A stretch of 64,000 nt of DNA from Micractinium sp. NFX-FRZ (Eukaryota > Chlorophyta > Trebouxiophyceae > Chlorellales > Chlorellaceae). Position 1 is the stretch's first letter; every line of letters starts with the position of its first letter. Both the position numbers and the translations under genes were made by a program. Positions 22,676 through 33,614 of the stretch are shown here, one piece after another. The stretch is taken from NCBI GenBank assembly GCA_029339195.1, contig JAPTJF010000067.1, positions 62,001 to 126,000 of the forward strand. Direction: 5' to 3'. The notes under the pieces were generated by a model. It searched no databases. It saw nothing but the letters and a program-made list of their open reading frames with translations, and was not told where the DNA came from.

Positions 22676-24008
22676 GCGTGAGTGCGTGACAACCCTTGGC
22701 AAGCGGCTGTCGCAGCCTGCTGGCAGCGTGCTCACCAGCCCGCCAGGCCTGTCCAGCCAGGCTGCCCACTGCCCACCCCCCCAGCCCCACATTTTCTCGC
22801 AGGCGGCGCAAACGGGCATGCAGTGCAGCAGCTCTGACAGCTGCCGCTGTGTTGTTACCCCCAGCCCACTATGCCTCTTTTTGTCCCCCCATCCTACCGT
22901 CACACCACTCCAGCCGCGCTCACAGACACTCACAGCGTAATCAGCATCACACCCTAGCAACAGATGCGTGCAGCTTCGTCGCAAGACATCAACACCCTTC
23001 CATGGCTTAGGTCGGCCCATCAAACAAGTGCAGGCGGCTTGACAGCTGCCGGCAAGGCCCCAGTCTCCCCTTCCCAATGCTTTCCATGTTGGGGCGCGCC
23101 CTGCATGCCCCAATGCCCACGATACACATACACACAAGAACTTGCACATCACTTCACTTGCATGCATGTCCTGTCCCCACCCCGTTCTCGCCTGTCCATT
23201 GCGGGCCTGCTTGCAACCGCCCTCCGAGGGAGTCCTCCGAAGAGTCCTCACAACGCCCCCCCCCCCCCCATGCTCTTTCCCACCCCCCCTCGCTTTTGCT
23301 TTCCTTTTTCCTCCCAGATGTCCCGCCTGCTCCTGCTGCCCTGCTTGCGCTCTCCCCCGTGCTGCACTGCCTCCCCCATGCTCCCATTGCGCTCCCCCTC
23401 GCGCTCGCGATTCGCATCCTTCCCGCTTGCCCCGCTTGATTCTCGATGCCCCCTATACCTTTTGTGAAATGAGAACATGCTCTCAACCGCTGGCCGCTCA
23501 CCAAGGCGTAAGGAACCTCCAAGTGCTGTGCTTCTGGGGCCTGGGACGGGCTGTTCAGGGCAGAGCAGCTGAGTGTTGTGCTGTTGCTGTGAAGGGATGG
23601 CCAGGACACCCACCCCTCCCTGGTGAAGCCATATTGCGTTTACATCATCAGATGACAGGAGAGCAGGCGACAGGGTGCTGTGGAGAGGTCAGGGTGCAGC
23701 AAGCAAAGGTGACGGGTGCGTGGCAGGCAGATGCAAAAAGGGGGACTGGGCTGGGCAGATGGCGGAGGCGGGCAAGAGTGCGGGGAGGCCAAGTAGAAAT
23801 GAGGGGATCGGGTGTGGCTGGAGATTTGGGGTGGACAAAGAAAACATGTCGGAATGCAGCACTACTCTTTGGAAAGGCGGGGTCGAGAGCAACACATCAA
23901 GGAGTACTGCCGCACAAATTATTGGGTACCACTCTTGCTAATTGCAGCAGGTATGCGGTATGCGTGTGGGTTTGAACGCCCACTTGGAAGAGAGGACGGT
24001 GTGCTGAA
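22676..24008. other. Long convergent 3' UTR interval
   Basis: This 1.3-kb gap lies between the CDPK stop (22675) and the hydrolase stop (24009). It contains CT-rich tracts and no open frame with a recognisable motif. I saw no TGTAA for the CDPK; one for the hydrolase is listed. Confidence 0.55.
23640..23644 (-). promoter_or_regulatory. TGTAA polyadenylation signal (hydrolase-like gene)
   Basis: The minus-strand TGTAA lies about 365 nt after the stop at 24009-24011. It is a little far but the first in that direction. Confidence 0.35.
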
Positions 24009-27000
24009 TCAGCCCCGCACAGGCGTTGCGACAGGCGCAGCCTTGGTGCCGGGGACCGGCACTGTCTTCTTTGCCGGCACGACTGGGGGCGACTTGGCGG
24101 GAACGACTGCGGGCGTCTTTGCCGGCACGACAGCAGGCGTCTTGGCCGGCACGACAGCAGGTGTCTTGGCCGGCAGCACAGCCCTCTTGACTGCGGGCGG
24201 TGCCAGCAGCGTGCGGGCCTTTTTGGGCGGGGGCGGCGGCGGGGGGCTGGGTTTGACTGGCGGCGGCATGGGAGGGAAGGGCTTTGGGAACTCTCGGGCC
24301 ATTGTGATGTCCCGCAGCCTGGTGACAGAGAACTTGGAGGACAGCCAGCGGATGTCCAGCTTGCCCTTGGAGCGCAGCCAGAAGAGGCAGGGGACCAAGT
24401 GGTCTGCGATGCCCTCGTGCATGGCATACGCCACGTTCATCTCTGCAGGCACGCAGGCAGGGGGAGATGAGGAGGCGGCGAGTGGAGCGGGGCGGTGGGC
24501 GGCACTGGGGCGTGACACGTGTGCAGTTTGCTGTGCTGCATTCTGGTTGCCTTGGCAACATTCTCCTGACATGTGCACAGCGCTGGCTCATCACAGCGGC
24601 GCCCTGTCAGGCACTCGCCCTGCACGACTACCCACACACGCAGCCTGCCAGCCTTCTGTTTCAATCCGGGAGATGCACGGAGCGTTCGGACAGCATGCAC
24701 AGCACCGCACAGCACCATCCCAGCACCTCAACACCATTCAGTGATGCCCGAGTCGGTGGCAGCATGCCAAGCCACCCTGCTCACCCTCGAAGATGGCGCT
24801 GCGGTCGGACAGCACGCTGAGCATGGGGCCATAGTTGGGGTCCGACAGCTTTCTGATGTCCAAGTGCAGCCACTGCAGGTAGCCCACCAGCCGCTCGTTC
24901 CAATTGTGCAGCGGGCTGCCTTTCGTCTGTGGAGGGGAACAAAGGAAGCGGGATGGCGGCGGCAGCGTGGGCACGCATGCTATGCTGGCAGGGCACACTG
25001 GGCGGAGTCACGATCGAACTCCGGTGGTGGTGGTGATGGAAGAACAGGATGCCACCCTGACCGGGCGGCCATGCACACTGGGTGGTGGTGGTGGTGGAAG
25101 AGCAGGATGCCACCCTGCCCAGCCAGATCAGCGCCAGATCACCGAGCCCACCGCTCACCCACCACGGTGCTCACACAGGCTGCATTCTTAAGGTTGCCCC
25201 GTGCGTCAGCTGCAGGGCGGCCATGCTGGGCCCATGCTGTGCTGCATGACCGTGCCAGGGTCAGCAGCCCTGCCCACTCACCACATCGCCCACGCGGGGG
25301 TCATCTAGCAGATTGCCCCGTGCGTCCACCAGCCCCAGCTTCTGCATGGCTGTCACGATGGCGGCGCTCTGGGCGGCGGTGATCGTGGGCGCACGCTCGG
25401 AGAAGAAGAACTTCCCAATCTTGCGGGGTTTGACCTGCGGGGCAGGGAATAAGGTGGGACGGGGGCAGGAAGCGGCAGGGAGGGTGGGAGGAGGAGAAGG
25501 AGGGGCATGTGCGTGGTTGGACAGCGCGTGCTTGCTTGTTGCCATCTGGCAAGAAAGACAGGGCGGAATGCAACACACGCCGTCCACCCGGAAGACGCAG
25601 GCAGTCTGCGGGGATGCTGGCATGGCACACAGGATATGAAGAATTGTGCACACAAACAAGGACACAGTCAGGCACGAGGTCTCACCAGGAGGTAGTCTGC
25701 AGGGATGCTGACGTTGCGGAGGTCGGCGATCCGCTGGCGGATGAGTTCGTTGGTGCTGCACTTGCCCGCAGCTAGTAAGGTGGGGGAGCACTTGCCCTCG
25801 TCTCGCTGCAGGCAGGCAGGCAGGGCATGTGGTCACGCACGCGGTCGTGTCAGCGCACCAATGGCGGGTGGGCGGGGTGCCTCCTCATCTCCCAGGCCGC
25901 CTGGCCACCACATCGTCAGCACCTGCAAATCTGGGCCTCCCCTCCCTCTCTCCCGACTATTTGACTCTTGCAAGCCACCCACCCCCTGCCCCCACCCCTC
26001 TTCCATGTCTCAAGTTAAAAACTACTCACAAGACCCCCTGAACCTTAATCCCTCTCGCCTGCATCATGATGGATGCCACGGCGGCGGGAAGTCCGGGGCA
26101 GGTCACCCACACAGGTCCCCCCACCACCACTATGACATGACAACAGCAACGCTCGCTGGACCTCCCCTCCCTCCCCCCCTCTGACCTGCATCATGATGAA
26201 TGCCACGGGCGGGAAGTCGGGATACCTGAGGGACCCATTTCTGTGCAACAAGCCCCACGACTTCCACGTGCCCGGGGCGTTCACCTCTGCAGGGGCAGCA
26301 GGGGCAGCAGCAGAGGCGGGGCTCGATGAAAAGCAGCAGCATGATGCAATCGGGGGTGTGGGGCCACGGCCAGGCACCCGGGAAATACACCCCATCGACA
26401 CAGTCAGAGCATGGCAGGAGGCAGAACTGGGCGTCCACTTGAGAGGTAATCAGGTGCCAGCTTGCTCTCCTCCAGCCTCCCAGGCCTGGTCAGGTCGGAG
26501 GCCCTGAGAAAGCAACCTTGCGCACCTTCCGACCCAATTCTGGCCTCTCCCGCCACCCCAACCCAACCCACTGAACCCACCCGAGATGATGCCCCCCAGC
26601 TTGATCACCCCCCCAAAGTTGGTCTCGTAAAAGGCCTTGGGCAGCTTGGTGGCGAACCCGGCGCCCGCTGAGATGCCCAGGGTGTAGACAGGCAGATTCT
26701 GCAGGCCCTTCTCGTACAGGAAGTTCTGCAGGCGGGCAGGCAGGCAGGCGGGCAGGGGGACGGGCATGATGTGGAGCTGACATGAACGATGCAAAGGTTT
26801 TGAAAGTTGAGCGGTTGGGACGGTTCTGCAAGCGCTGCTGTCCTGCAGGCGGGCGGGCAGGGGTTGAGGGCATGGAGTTGCATGTACACGGTGAGAGCAG
26901 CACGGAGGGTGGGAAGGGTCGGGGGGGTGTGGGATGAGCAGGCTCTGCAGCCCCCTTCCCCTCCGTGTATTACATCCGTGTTAAACATCGCCAAGCTGTG

Positions 27001-28244
27001 CTGGCGGAGGATCGGAGACACAGCAGGGTTGGGTGGCCTGGGGAAGGCGGTGCCGGGGGGGGGACAGTGCATTTCCGCACACCCACACCACCTCATTGCT
27101 GCACTGAGCACCCCATCAGGCCACCCACCTGGATGACGTAAGGCGCCTGCCACATGTCGGAGGTGGCGGGGTCTGAGGAGGAGGAGAAGCAGCGGCCGTG
27201 CTGGGAGCGGTTGCGCGACTCGACTGCCAGCACAGCAAAGCCGTGCTTCAGTGCCAGCTTGACGTGGGCCACTTCCTCGGGCAGGCCCAGGCACTCTGGG
27301 CACAGCTTGGGGTGCCAGGGCCAGTTGCCGGAGGCGTCGTGGTAGCAGCCGTGGAACATGACCAGCTGCAGAGTGAGAGTGGGAGGCAGGGCGGGGCGGG
27401 GCGGGGTGGGGTGGGCATCATGCAGGAGGAGCGAGGCTTACCGCAGCGGCCAATGCTGAGCTGCTGCTGCACTGCTCTCGAACCCCTGGCACCAGCAGAG
27501 CCTGCTCGCGGCGCCCAGGGGTGGCCCTGGGCTGGAAAACAAGCAAGGAAGCTGGTGATGTGATTGAATGCTCAACTCCCTGACGCTTCCCACGGCCCAC
27601 TCACAGTTCCCACGGGCTTTGTTGGGATCTGGTAGTAGTGCCAGCGGTCGTAGAAGAGGAACTTGGAGGCGCGCAGGCCGCGGTTGGAGGGCGCATCCCA
27701 CACGCCCATCTTCCAGGTGGCCAGGGCAGTGGCAAAGACCTGCGGGCGTAGGGCGCCAGGCGGGCGGGCGAAGAGGGTTAAGACGGGCGGGCACCAGGGG
27801 CAGGTGCAACGACAGTTGGCTGAGGCGAGGCGGGCTGCTGATTCCCATCGGTACAGGAACTTCATGTGGGTAGTGCAGTTCGCACAAATCCCCGTTTTTT
27901 GGTAAACTCCAGTGCCGTGCACTGCTCAGACAGCGAGAGCCCACCTGCGCCTGGATGTGGCTGGCGTTGACGCCGGTGACGTTGGGCACGGCGGCGGAGA
28001 AGACAATTGGATCCACCACCCCGGTGTTGATTTCCTTGGCCACCGACAGGAAACCGTCGCGCATCATGCGAGCAAACTCGGCCTGCTCTTCGGTCTCCAC
28101 AGGAATGTAGCCTGCGTAAGGGGTCAGGCCCGCTTCGGTGGCGGCGAGCTCCTTGGCTGCCGCACCGCATGCCGCCGCCGCTGCCAGCGCCATCAGCAGC
28201 GCCGCCGCGGCCATCGGCCGTCCTCCAGCTCCGCGGTGTCTCAT
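24009..28244 (-). CDS. Secreted alpha/beta-hydrolase-like protein with Pro-rich tail
   Basis: Ten exons: 28244-27945, 27739-27605, 27531-27442, 27365-27129, 26725-26581, 26286-26186, 25805-25686, 25434-25282, 24926-24785, 24442-24009; 618 aa. The start MRHRGAGGRPMAAAALLMAL leads into a hydrophobic Ala/Leu stretch, so a signal peptide is likely. LVMFHGCYHD (about 176) fits the oxyanion-loop strand of the fold. GISAG at 271-275 fits the nucleophile elbow, with Ser273 as candidate nucleophile. The catalytic Asp and His were not pinned down, and the substrate is unknown. The C-terminal ~60 residues are Pro/Ala/Lys-rich with KTPAVVPA repeats, like cell-wall glycoprotein linkers. An in-phase 60-nt stretch (26437-26378) could be an optional exon. 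The fold call is moderate; the exon model is consistent. Confidence 0.75.
24063..24180 (-). repeat. 24-nt coding repeat (KTPAVVPA units)
   Basis: About four to five units of 24 nt encode KTPAVVPA or a variant (KSPPVVPA). They form the tail linker of the hydrolase-like protein. Confidence 0.85.
26056..26102 (-). repeat. Degenerate copy of hydrolase exon 6 end
   Basis: The segment reads, in gene sense, GACTTCCCGCCGCCGTGGCA then TCATGATGCAG. It copies the true end of exon 6 (GACTTCCCGCCCGTGGCATT, TCATGATGCAG at 26186) about 125 nt into the following intron. The donor GT has become GC and the frame is lost. Confidence 0.75.
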
Positions 28245-29152
28245 GCTGGCGCGTGACGCAGCGCCTGCAGGGAGCGGCGGGTAAGGGATCAGGGGATGCC
28301 AGATGCTGTGCGGTTTGCCGCGGGCGCCGCCACGGCGTCGGGGGCCCGGCGAAGCAAATCCCGCAGCGCTGATCGGTGGCTAATGCGGGTTGCTACGCGC
28401 AGAGCGGGCTGGGCCGGCACCCCGAGCGCCGCAATCTGCTGTTGGCGGTTGTACCTGGCTGCGCCTGCCGGAAGAGAGGGCTGCCGGTAGTGAGCCCAAG
28501 CTGCGCCACGAAAGATCGGAAGAGTGAGATCACGATGGCGGCCGTGTTCGGTTACGAAGCGTGCTGTGCCATGCTGTGCAATTCCCACAGAGGCTACCAG
28601 CCATACGGGAGCTCCCCGTCCGTTGTAGAGCCTTTGGGACCTCTGATGATCCAGTTCCAACCAGTCAAACGCGTACGGGCGCTCCCTACCTCGCAGTTTG
28701 TGCCAGTTGAGCCGCCGGCAGGCTGCCGCACAACTGTATCCACGGCCGCTGTTCCAGCACATTACCCCCTTGGCCTGGAGGCAGAGCCTGGGGTGCCTTG
28801 AGGCTATTTGCTACAGACGGGCTACATTGTACGCAGAGATTGAAGGTAAAAACACAGTTCATGTGGTGATAGAGCAACACAGAGAGTTCATTTCGGCACG
28901 CATCACAGGGGCATAGCATTGTTGGTTGAGCGGGGGTGGCAAGCGGCAGCGGAGCGCACACGCTGCCGCGCAAAAGGGGTATGCAAAGGTATGTGTGTAT
29001 ATAGACGTTGGGGGGGTAATTGACCCAAGGCATTAGTTCGGACATCGGGTTGGTTGATTGGTTGGCTGCTAAGCACCCGGCACAGCTGCGTGCTGGTCAG
29101 CAGTTGGCCCGCCAGCTGGCGCGCGGGCGCCGCCAGCTCAGCAGGCGCGCTC
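28245..29152. other. Intergenic: hydrolase promoter and PTOX 3' flank
   Basis: This 908-bp stretch is of lower GC than its surroundings. It must hold the hydrolase promoter next to 28244 and the PTOX 3' UTR next to 29153. A plus-strand frame at 28534-28801 (88 aa) has no recognisable motif and was not called. Confidence 0.5.
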
Positions 29153-32100
29153 CTATTCCTTCTGACCAGGAAGCTGCGCCTGCTTGGCCTGGCCGCACAG
29201 ACCGCCCTTCTCCCGAGTCGCCTCCCCCTCCCCCTCCTCCTCCCAGGGCGCCAGGCAGGCGATGTTGCGCTCCGATGCAAACTCAGCCAGGGCCTCGTTG
29301 TTCTGCAGGGGGGCATGAACCAGCCGGTGCAAAGCTTTGTTGCAAAGGAGGGGGGCAGGCACGGCCCAGGCCGGCAAGCAGGCAAGCGCTTCACCCCTGG
29401 TGCCGCCACAGGCGGGAGCACCCACCTGCAAGTGGAGGGCCGTCCCAGCAACCAGCCCCACCCACAACACAAAACACACCCAGGGGCAGGAGCGGGGCCA
29501 CAGCACCCACCTCCAGGTCGAGTGCGATGGATCCGTCCTGCCACCCATCCCCCCACCCCTCACAACCAGCCAACACACACTCCTGAGAAAAGAAAGTCAC
29601 CCACCCACCTCGAGGTCGAGTGCGATGGATCCGTCCTGGCAGGCCACCATGGTCTTGACGTGCTCCAGCTCATCATCCCGTATGTTCACAAACACGTCGT
29701 ACAGGTTGCTGCAGCACACACGACAGGACAGCAGGGGCCAGGCGGCGCAGTGGGCAGGGTCCGGGGGAAAAGAAACACGATGTGCAAGAGTGCGGCGGCT
29801 TATCATCCAGACATTCACAAACACGCCGCCGTACAGGTTGAGCACTTCAGGGGCACCGGGCAATGGAGGAAGCCACGAGGGCCGCCGTGCTCCAGCACAT
29901 GATCACGGTTGCTGACACAAGTGGCCACACAGGTTGCTGCGCGGCGCAGTGGCACACAGCGGCATGGCAGGCGGCCCCCCGCTGAGCGCCCGCACGCAGT
30001 GGTCACTCACTTGCAAGGCGGCCGCCGCAGCTCCCCGCTCGCCTTCCAGCTGGTCTGGAACTGGTCAAACAGGTAGCTGCAGGGGCACAGGGTGGGTGGG
30101 TGGGTGAATAGGGGGACACAGGTCGACTTTTACGAGTCGGCGGCCGTTACGGGCATGCACGCATGTGGGCTAACACTCGTTGCACAGCCCTGCTTGCGGG
30201 TGGGGTGTGAGCGGGTTTGCTTCCAACATCAAAGCAAGGCATCAAAGACACCCTCGGCGCGCCACTCACAGGTCGCCGCTCTTGTAGTAGTTGAGCGCCA
30301 CCAGCGGCGGCGGGATGGCCTCCAGGGCCGCCCGGTTCTGCTCAGCAAACTCGGCATATGTGTCGGCCGCGTGGCCCTGCGGGGGAAGGAGGGTATGGCG
30401 TGGGGATGGGGTCAAGTGGGGAGGCGCATCCCAGTGCGCCGGTGCCCTTGCTTCGCCCACCTGCTCCGCCCCGTGCACTGCCACACGCCGGGCTGCCTTG
30501 CCCCCCTACCCCTCGCACCCCCAACCCTGGGCTGCCTTGCCTCCCCACCCACCCCGCCTCACCTCCACCATTTCCATGAACTGGTAGGAGGCTGAGGGGG
30601 AGAGGAGGTAGATGCCGACCAGCACCTGCGGTGGGAGGGCGGCAAGGGAGCAGGGGGCAAGCGGAAGGTGGGAGGGATGATGCAGGATGTCATTCTCATG
30701 AGCCCCGCCGTCTGCTGTGGGTGAATGCAAGGGGTGCAGATGGATGGGAGGGGGTGGGTAAAATGAGAAAGGCGCAGGTGAATGATGGGCGGGAGGAATG
30801 GGCAGGAGCGGGGGCCGGGGGGAGGTGGATGCCACCAGGGCGGGGGCAGCAGGTGATCAGCACCCGCATGCCTGACCACGCCACGTCAGCTGACGCTCAG
30901 TCATGCTTTGGCCACCCCCCCACTCACCCAGTAGTAGACCACCGCCGCGTGCTCCGCCACAAAGCGGTCCACCCACTTGAGGTCGCCGCCCAGCGCCTCC
31001 ATGATCTGAAGGTGGTGCAGCTCGTTCCACTCCTCCGCAAAGTGCACCTGCGGCAGCTTGAGAGCGGCCGCAAGTCAGCTGATTGTGAACCAGCTGACAG
31101 TGTTGTGGAATGGCTGATACTAGGCAGGCTGATACTAGACAAGAGTGATCGGCAGGGTGGTGCGGCTCGTTCCACTTCCCCCCAAAGGTGCATTTGAGGG
31201 GCAAAGAGGAGGTGGGGGTGTGGGCCGCATTGCCTTCTGCTGGCAGCCCGCCCTCCTGTGCTATCAACCCTTCTGCGGCACCATCGAATCCGCCCTGCCC
31301 CCCGCACCTTGCGCAGCTCGGCGCCGGCGCGCCACCAGCCTAGGCTCTCGTACAGGTGCAGCTGCGGGGGTGGGGGAGGATGAGGGGGAGGGTGGGGTGC
31401 CAGGTGAGCGGTGAGCGAGCCGGCGTGCTGGGCAGGCAGTTGGTTGGCTGAAGGGGCGGCGAGGTTGCGCCCTCGGGGCAGCAGAGCTGCATCAGCACGG
31501 CACGGCGCAGCGCAGCACCGTGCAGCACAGCACAGGACATGCCGACAGCACAGCACAGCACACACCATACACAACACAGCGCAGCACAGCATGGCACAGC
31601 AGGGCTCTCCGCCGCCCCCACCATGGAGATATAGACAAAGTATGGCATGCGCGCCACGGTTTCCAGGATCCAAAACCGCTGGATGGGGCGCCCGGCGTAC
31701 AGCTTGTCCAGCACCCAGCACAGCGACACGTAGGCGCCCCGGATGGCCAGCGGCGGGGCGGGGCCGCTGGAGGCCGCGATGCGGGCGCGCTCGCGCGCCG
31801 CCACCTTGTCGTCGTCCAGCGTCAGGGCCCGCACTTGGGCCAGGACCTGACAGCCAGGGGCGGGCGGGCGGGCAGGCGGGCCGGGGGCGAGGGGAGGGCG
31901 CGTTTGAGGCTGAAAGACAGGTGGGCTGTTTCCCTCTGTTTCCGGCAGGCCCGCCCACGCATCCCACATGACGCGCATGCGTCGCTGCCGCCCCCAGCCC
32001 CATCACGTCCCCCCTACACCATTGCCCCGCACCACTGCCCCACCCCGCCCCTCACCCGCTGCTGCTCCGCGTTGAGCTCCCCCTCCATCTGCGTGCGCGG

Positions 32101-33340
32101 CGCCTGGGTGAGCTCGTTCAGCACGTTGCGCTCCTCCAGCCACACATCCAGCTTGGCGAGGGCGCTGCAGGGGGGTTGAGCAGAACACAACAAGACGGTC
32201 AATGCCTTAACTGAGCAAGGTGCATTCCCGCTACTCCAGCCATACCGTCCTGCACCTCGTGCGCCCACCAGCCAGGTGCCCACCCATCCAAGCATGCCGT
32301 CCCTGCCTGCCTTCATTCTGGCCCACCCACCCCCCTGCCCAGCTGCCCACCCACGCCGCAGCACCCGCCCGACTGCCCACCCACGCCGAAGCACCCGCTC
32401 TGCCCACCCACCCACCCCGAGACGCCGCGCGCCGCTGTGAAGGCCAGCTGGTAGAGCGGCCCCGCCATGGCCTCCCCCGCCTCCCCCTCCACCGCGCCCA
32501 GCTCGTTGTACCGCACAGCGCGGCGCAGCGCGCGCAGCTCGCGCTTAAAGTTGTCGATGCTCAGCTCAAACACGTTCTTAGGGATGGTGCCGTAGTCCTG
32601 GAGGGGCAGAGGTGTGTGAACAGAACAGGGCGGGACAGGGACAAGAGGGCGGGATGAGCAGCTTGTGATTGCAAGTGGGTGGGCTGAAAAGGCATGCTCT
32701 CAAGGGGCAGCAGGGCGGGCCCACAGGCATAGCAAGTCCCGATACCTGCTTGCCACAACACACGTCTCCCTCGCTTCCCCCTCAAACTGTCCCCCACCCC
32801 ACTCCTACCACCACCCCCGGCCACTCCGGGCAGGGCGCTGCCAGGAGGGTGTCTCCCCGCACCCCCGTCCCCGCCTCTCGCCGCCCAGCTCCTCACCTGC
32901 TGGTACAGGCGGCCCGAGCCCGAGCGGAAGCCGTAGTCCGCGGGCATGGGGTTGATGATCTGTCCCTCCTCGTCCAGGAAAGCTAGCCGGGCGGGCTTGC
33001 TGTTGCCCTGCCGGATGGGCACCAGCTTGCTGCCGGCGCCGTTGCTGCCGGCGCCGTTGCCATTGCCGTTGCTGCTGACGGGTGCCGGCGTGGGCGTGGG
33101 CGTGGGGGCGGCTGCGCTGCGCACGCGCTGCACACGTAGCCGGCTGCTGGCAGCGGGCCTGCAGGGGAGGCATGAGCAGAAGTGTAATGCAGCCGGAGGG
33201 GCGGACCGACTGCAAGGGGCGCTGAGCTGCTGGCGGCAGTGCGGCGGCGGCGGTGGCGGCGGCAGGGTTTACCTCAGCCGGCCACAGTGCCGCTCGGTGG
33301 TCAGCTGGCACGGTTTTGTCATACTGGCAGCGTCCAGCAT
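29153..33340 (-). CDS. PTOX: Plastid terminal oxidase (alternative oxidase family)
   Basis: Twelve exons: 33340-33273, 33158-32897, 32597-32416, 32164-32056, 31846-31622, 31361-31308, 31047-30928, 30625-30563, 30376-30270, 30076-30011, 29708-29609, 29302-29153; 501 aa. PTOX is a di-iron plastoquinol:O2 oxidoreductase on thylakoids. It relieves over-reduction and supplies oxidised plastoquinone to carotenoid desaturation. All metal-ligand motifs are intact: LHLYESLGWWR, EEWNELHHL, EMVEGHAADTY and NIRDDELEHVKTM. The stretch RFWILETVARMPYFVYISM is also typical. The first ~90 residues (MLDAASMTKP..., Arg- and Pro/Thr-rich) form a transit peptide; an in-frame ATG lies six codons downstream. The C terminus is charged and not conserved. 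Introns contain degenerate copies of exons 7 and 11. It is head-to-head with another plastid gene. Confidence 0.95.
29502..29541 (-). repeat. Degenerate copy of PTOX exon 11 end
   Basis: In gene sense, CAGGACGGATCCATCGCACT plus CGACCTGGAGGTGGGT reproduces the exon 11 end and donor (29646-29604), about 105 nt further into the intron. A weaker third copy appears near 29418-29450. Confidence 0.8.
29803..29842 (-). repeat. Degenerate copy of PTOX exon 11 start
   Basis: In gene sense this segment reads NLYGGVFVNVW, matching NLYDVFVNIRD of exon 11. It lies about 120 nt upstream in intron 10, with three inserted bases and the di-iron ligand region destroyed. Confidence 0.75.
31153..31194 (-). repeat. 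Degenerate copy of PTOX exon 7 start
   Basis: Gene-sense reading CTFGGKWNEPHHP matches VHFAEEWNELHHL of exon 7, about 140 nt upstream in intron 6. The Glu iron ligand is lost, so this is a dead copy. Confidence 0.8.
31495..31600. repeat. CAGCA-type simple repeat
   Basis: Irregular CACGGCGCAGCA/CAGCACA units lie in PTOX intron 5. The low-complexity sequence has no coding potential. Confidence 0.8.
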
Positions 33341-33614
33341 GTTGGAAGCCACAGAAGAGCAGAAGCAGGAAGTTTCGGCAGCGGCAAAGGGTGCAGCCAC
33401 ACAGGGCAGAGCGACAGCAACCCTGGTTGGTGCAGAGCAGAGATGCCTGTGATTTTAGGGTGAAGGGCAGGCAATTGCAGTGCAATGCCACCCTTGAGGG
33501 TGATGTGGCAGCTGAGGGCGCCAAAGTGTCGGGGGAGGCTCACAAGATGCCGCCATCGCAGCCTCACTCGCTCACTGTGCTCAGCAACTTTGCCGGAGCG
33601 CCCAGCAGCACGAC
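33341..33614. promoter_or_regulatory. Bidirectional promoter of PTOX and a plastid membrane protein
   Basis: Only 274 bp separate the two divergent ATGs, and both products carry predicted plastid leaders. Co-regulation is an inference. Confidence 0.5.

Noticed and set aside
28534..28801. Plus-strand open frame of 88 codons in the hydrolase-PTOX gap
   Set aside because: It has no recognisable motif or splice context and overlaps the probable hydrolase promoter.
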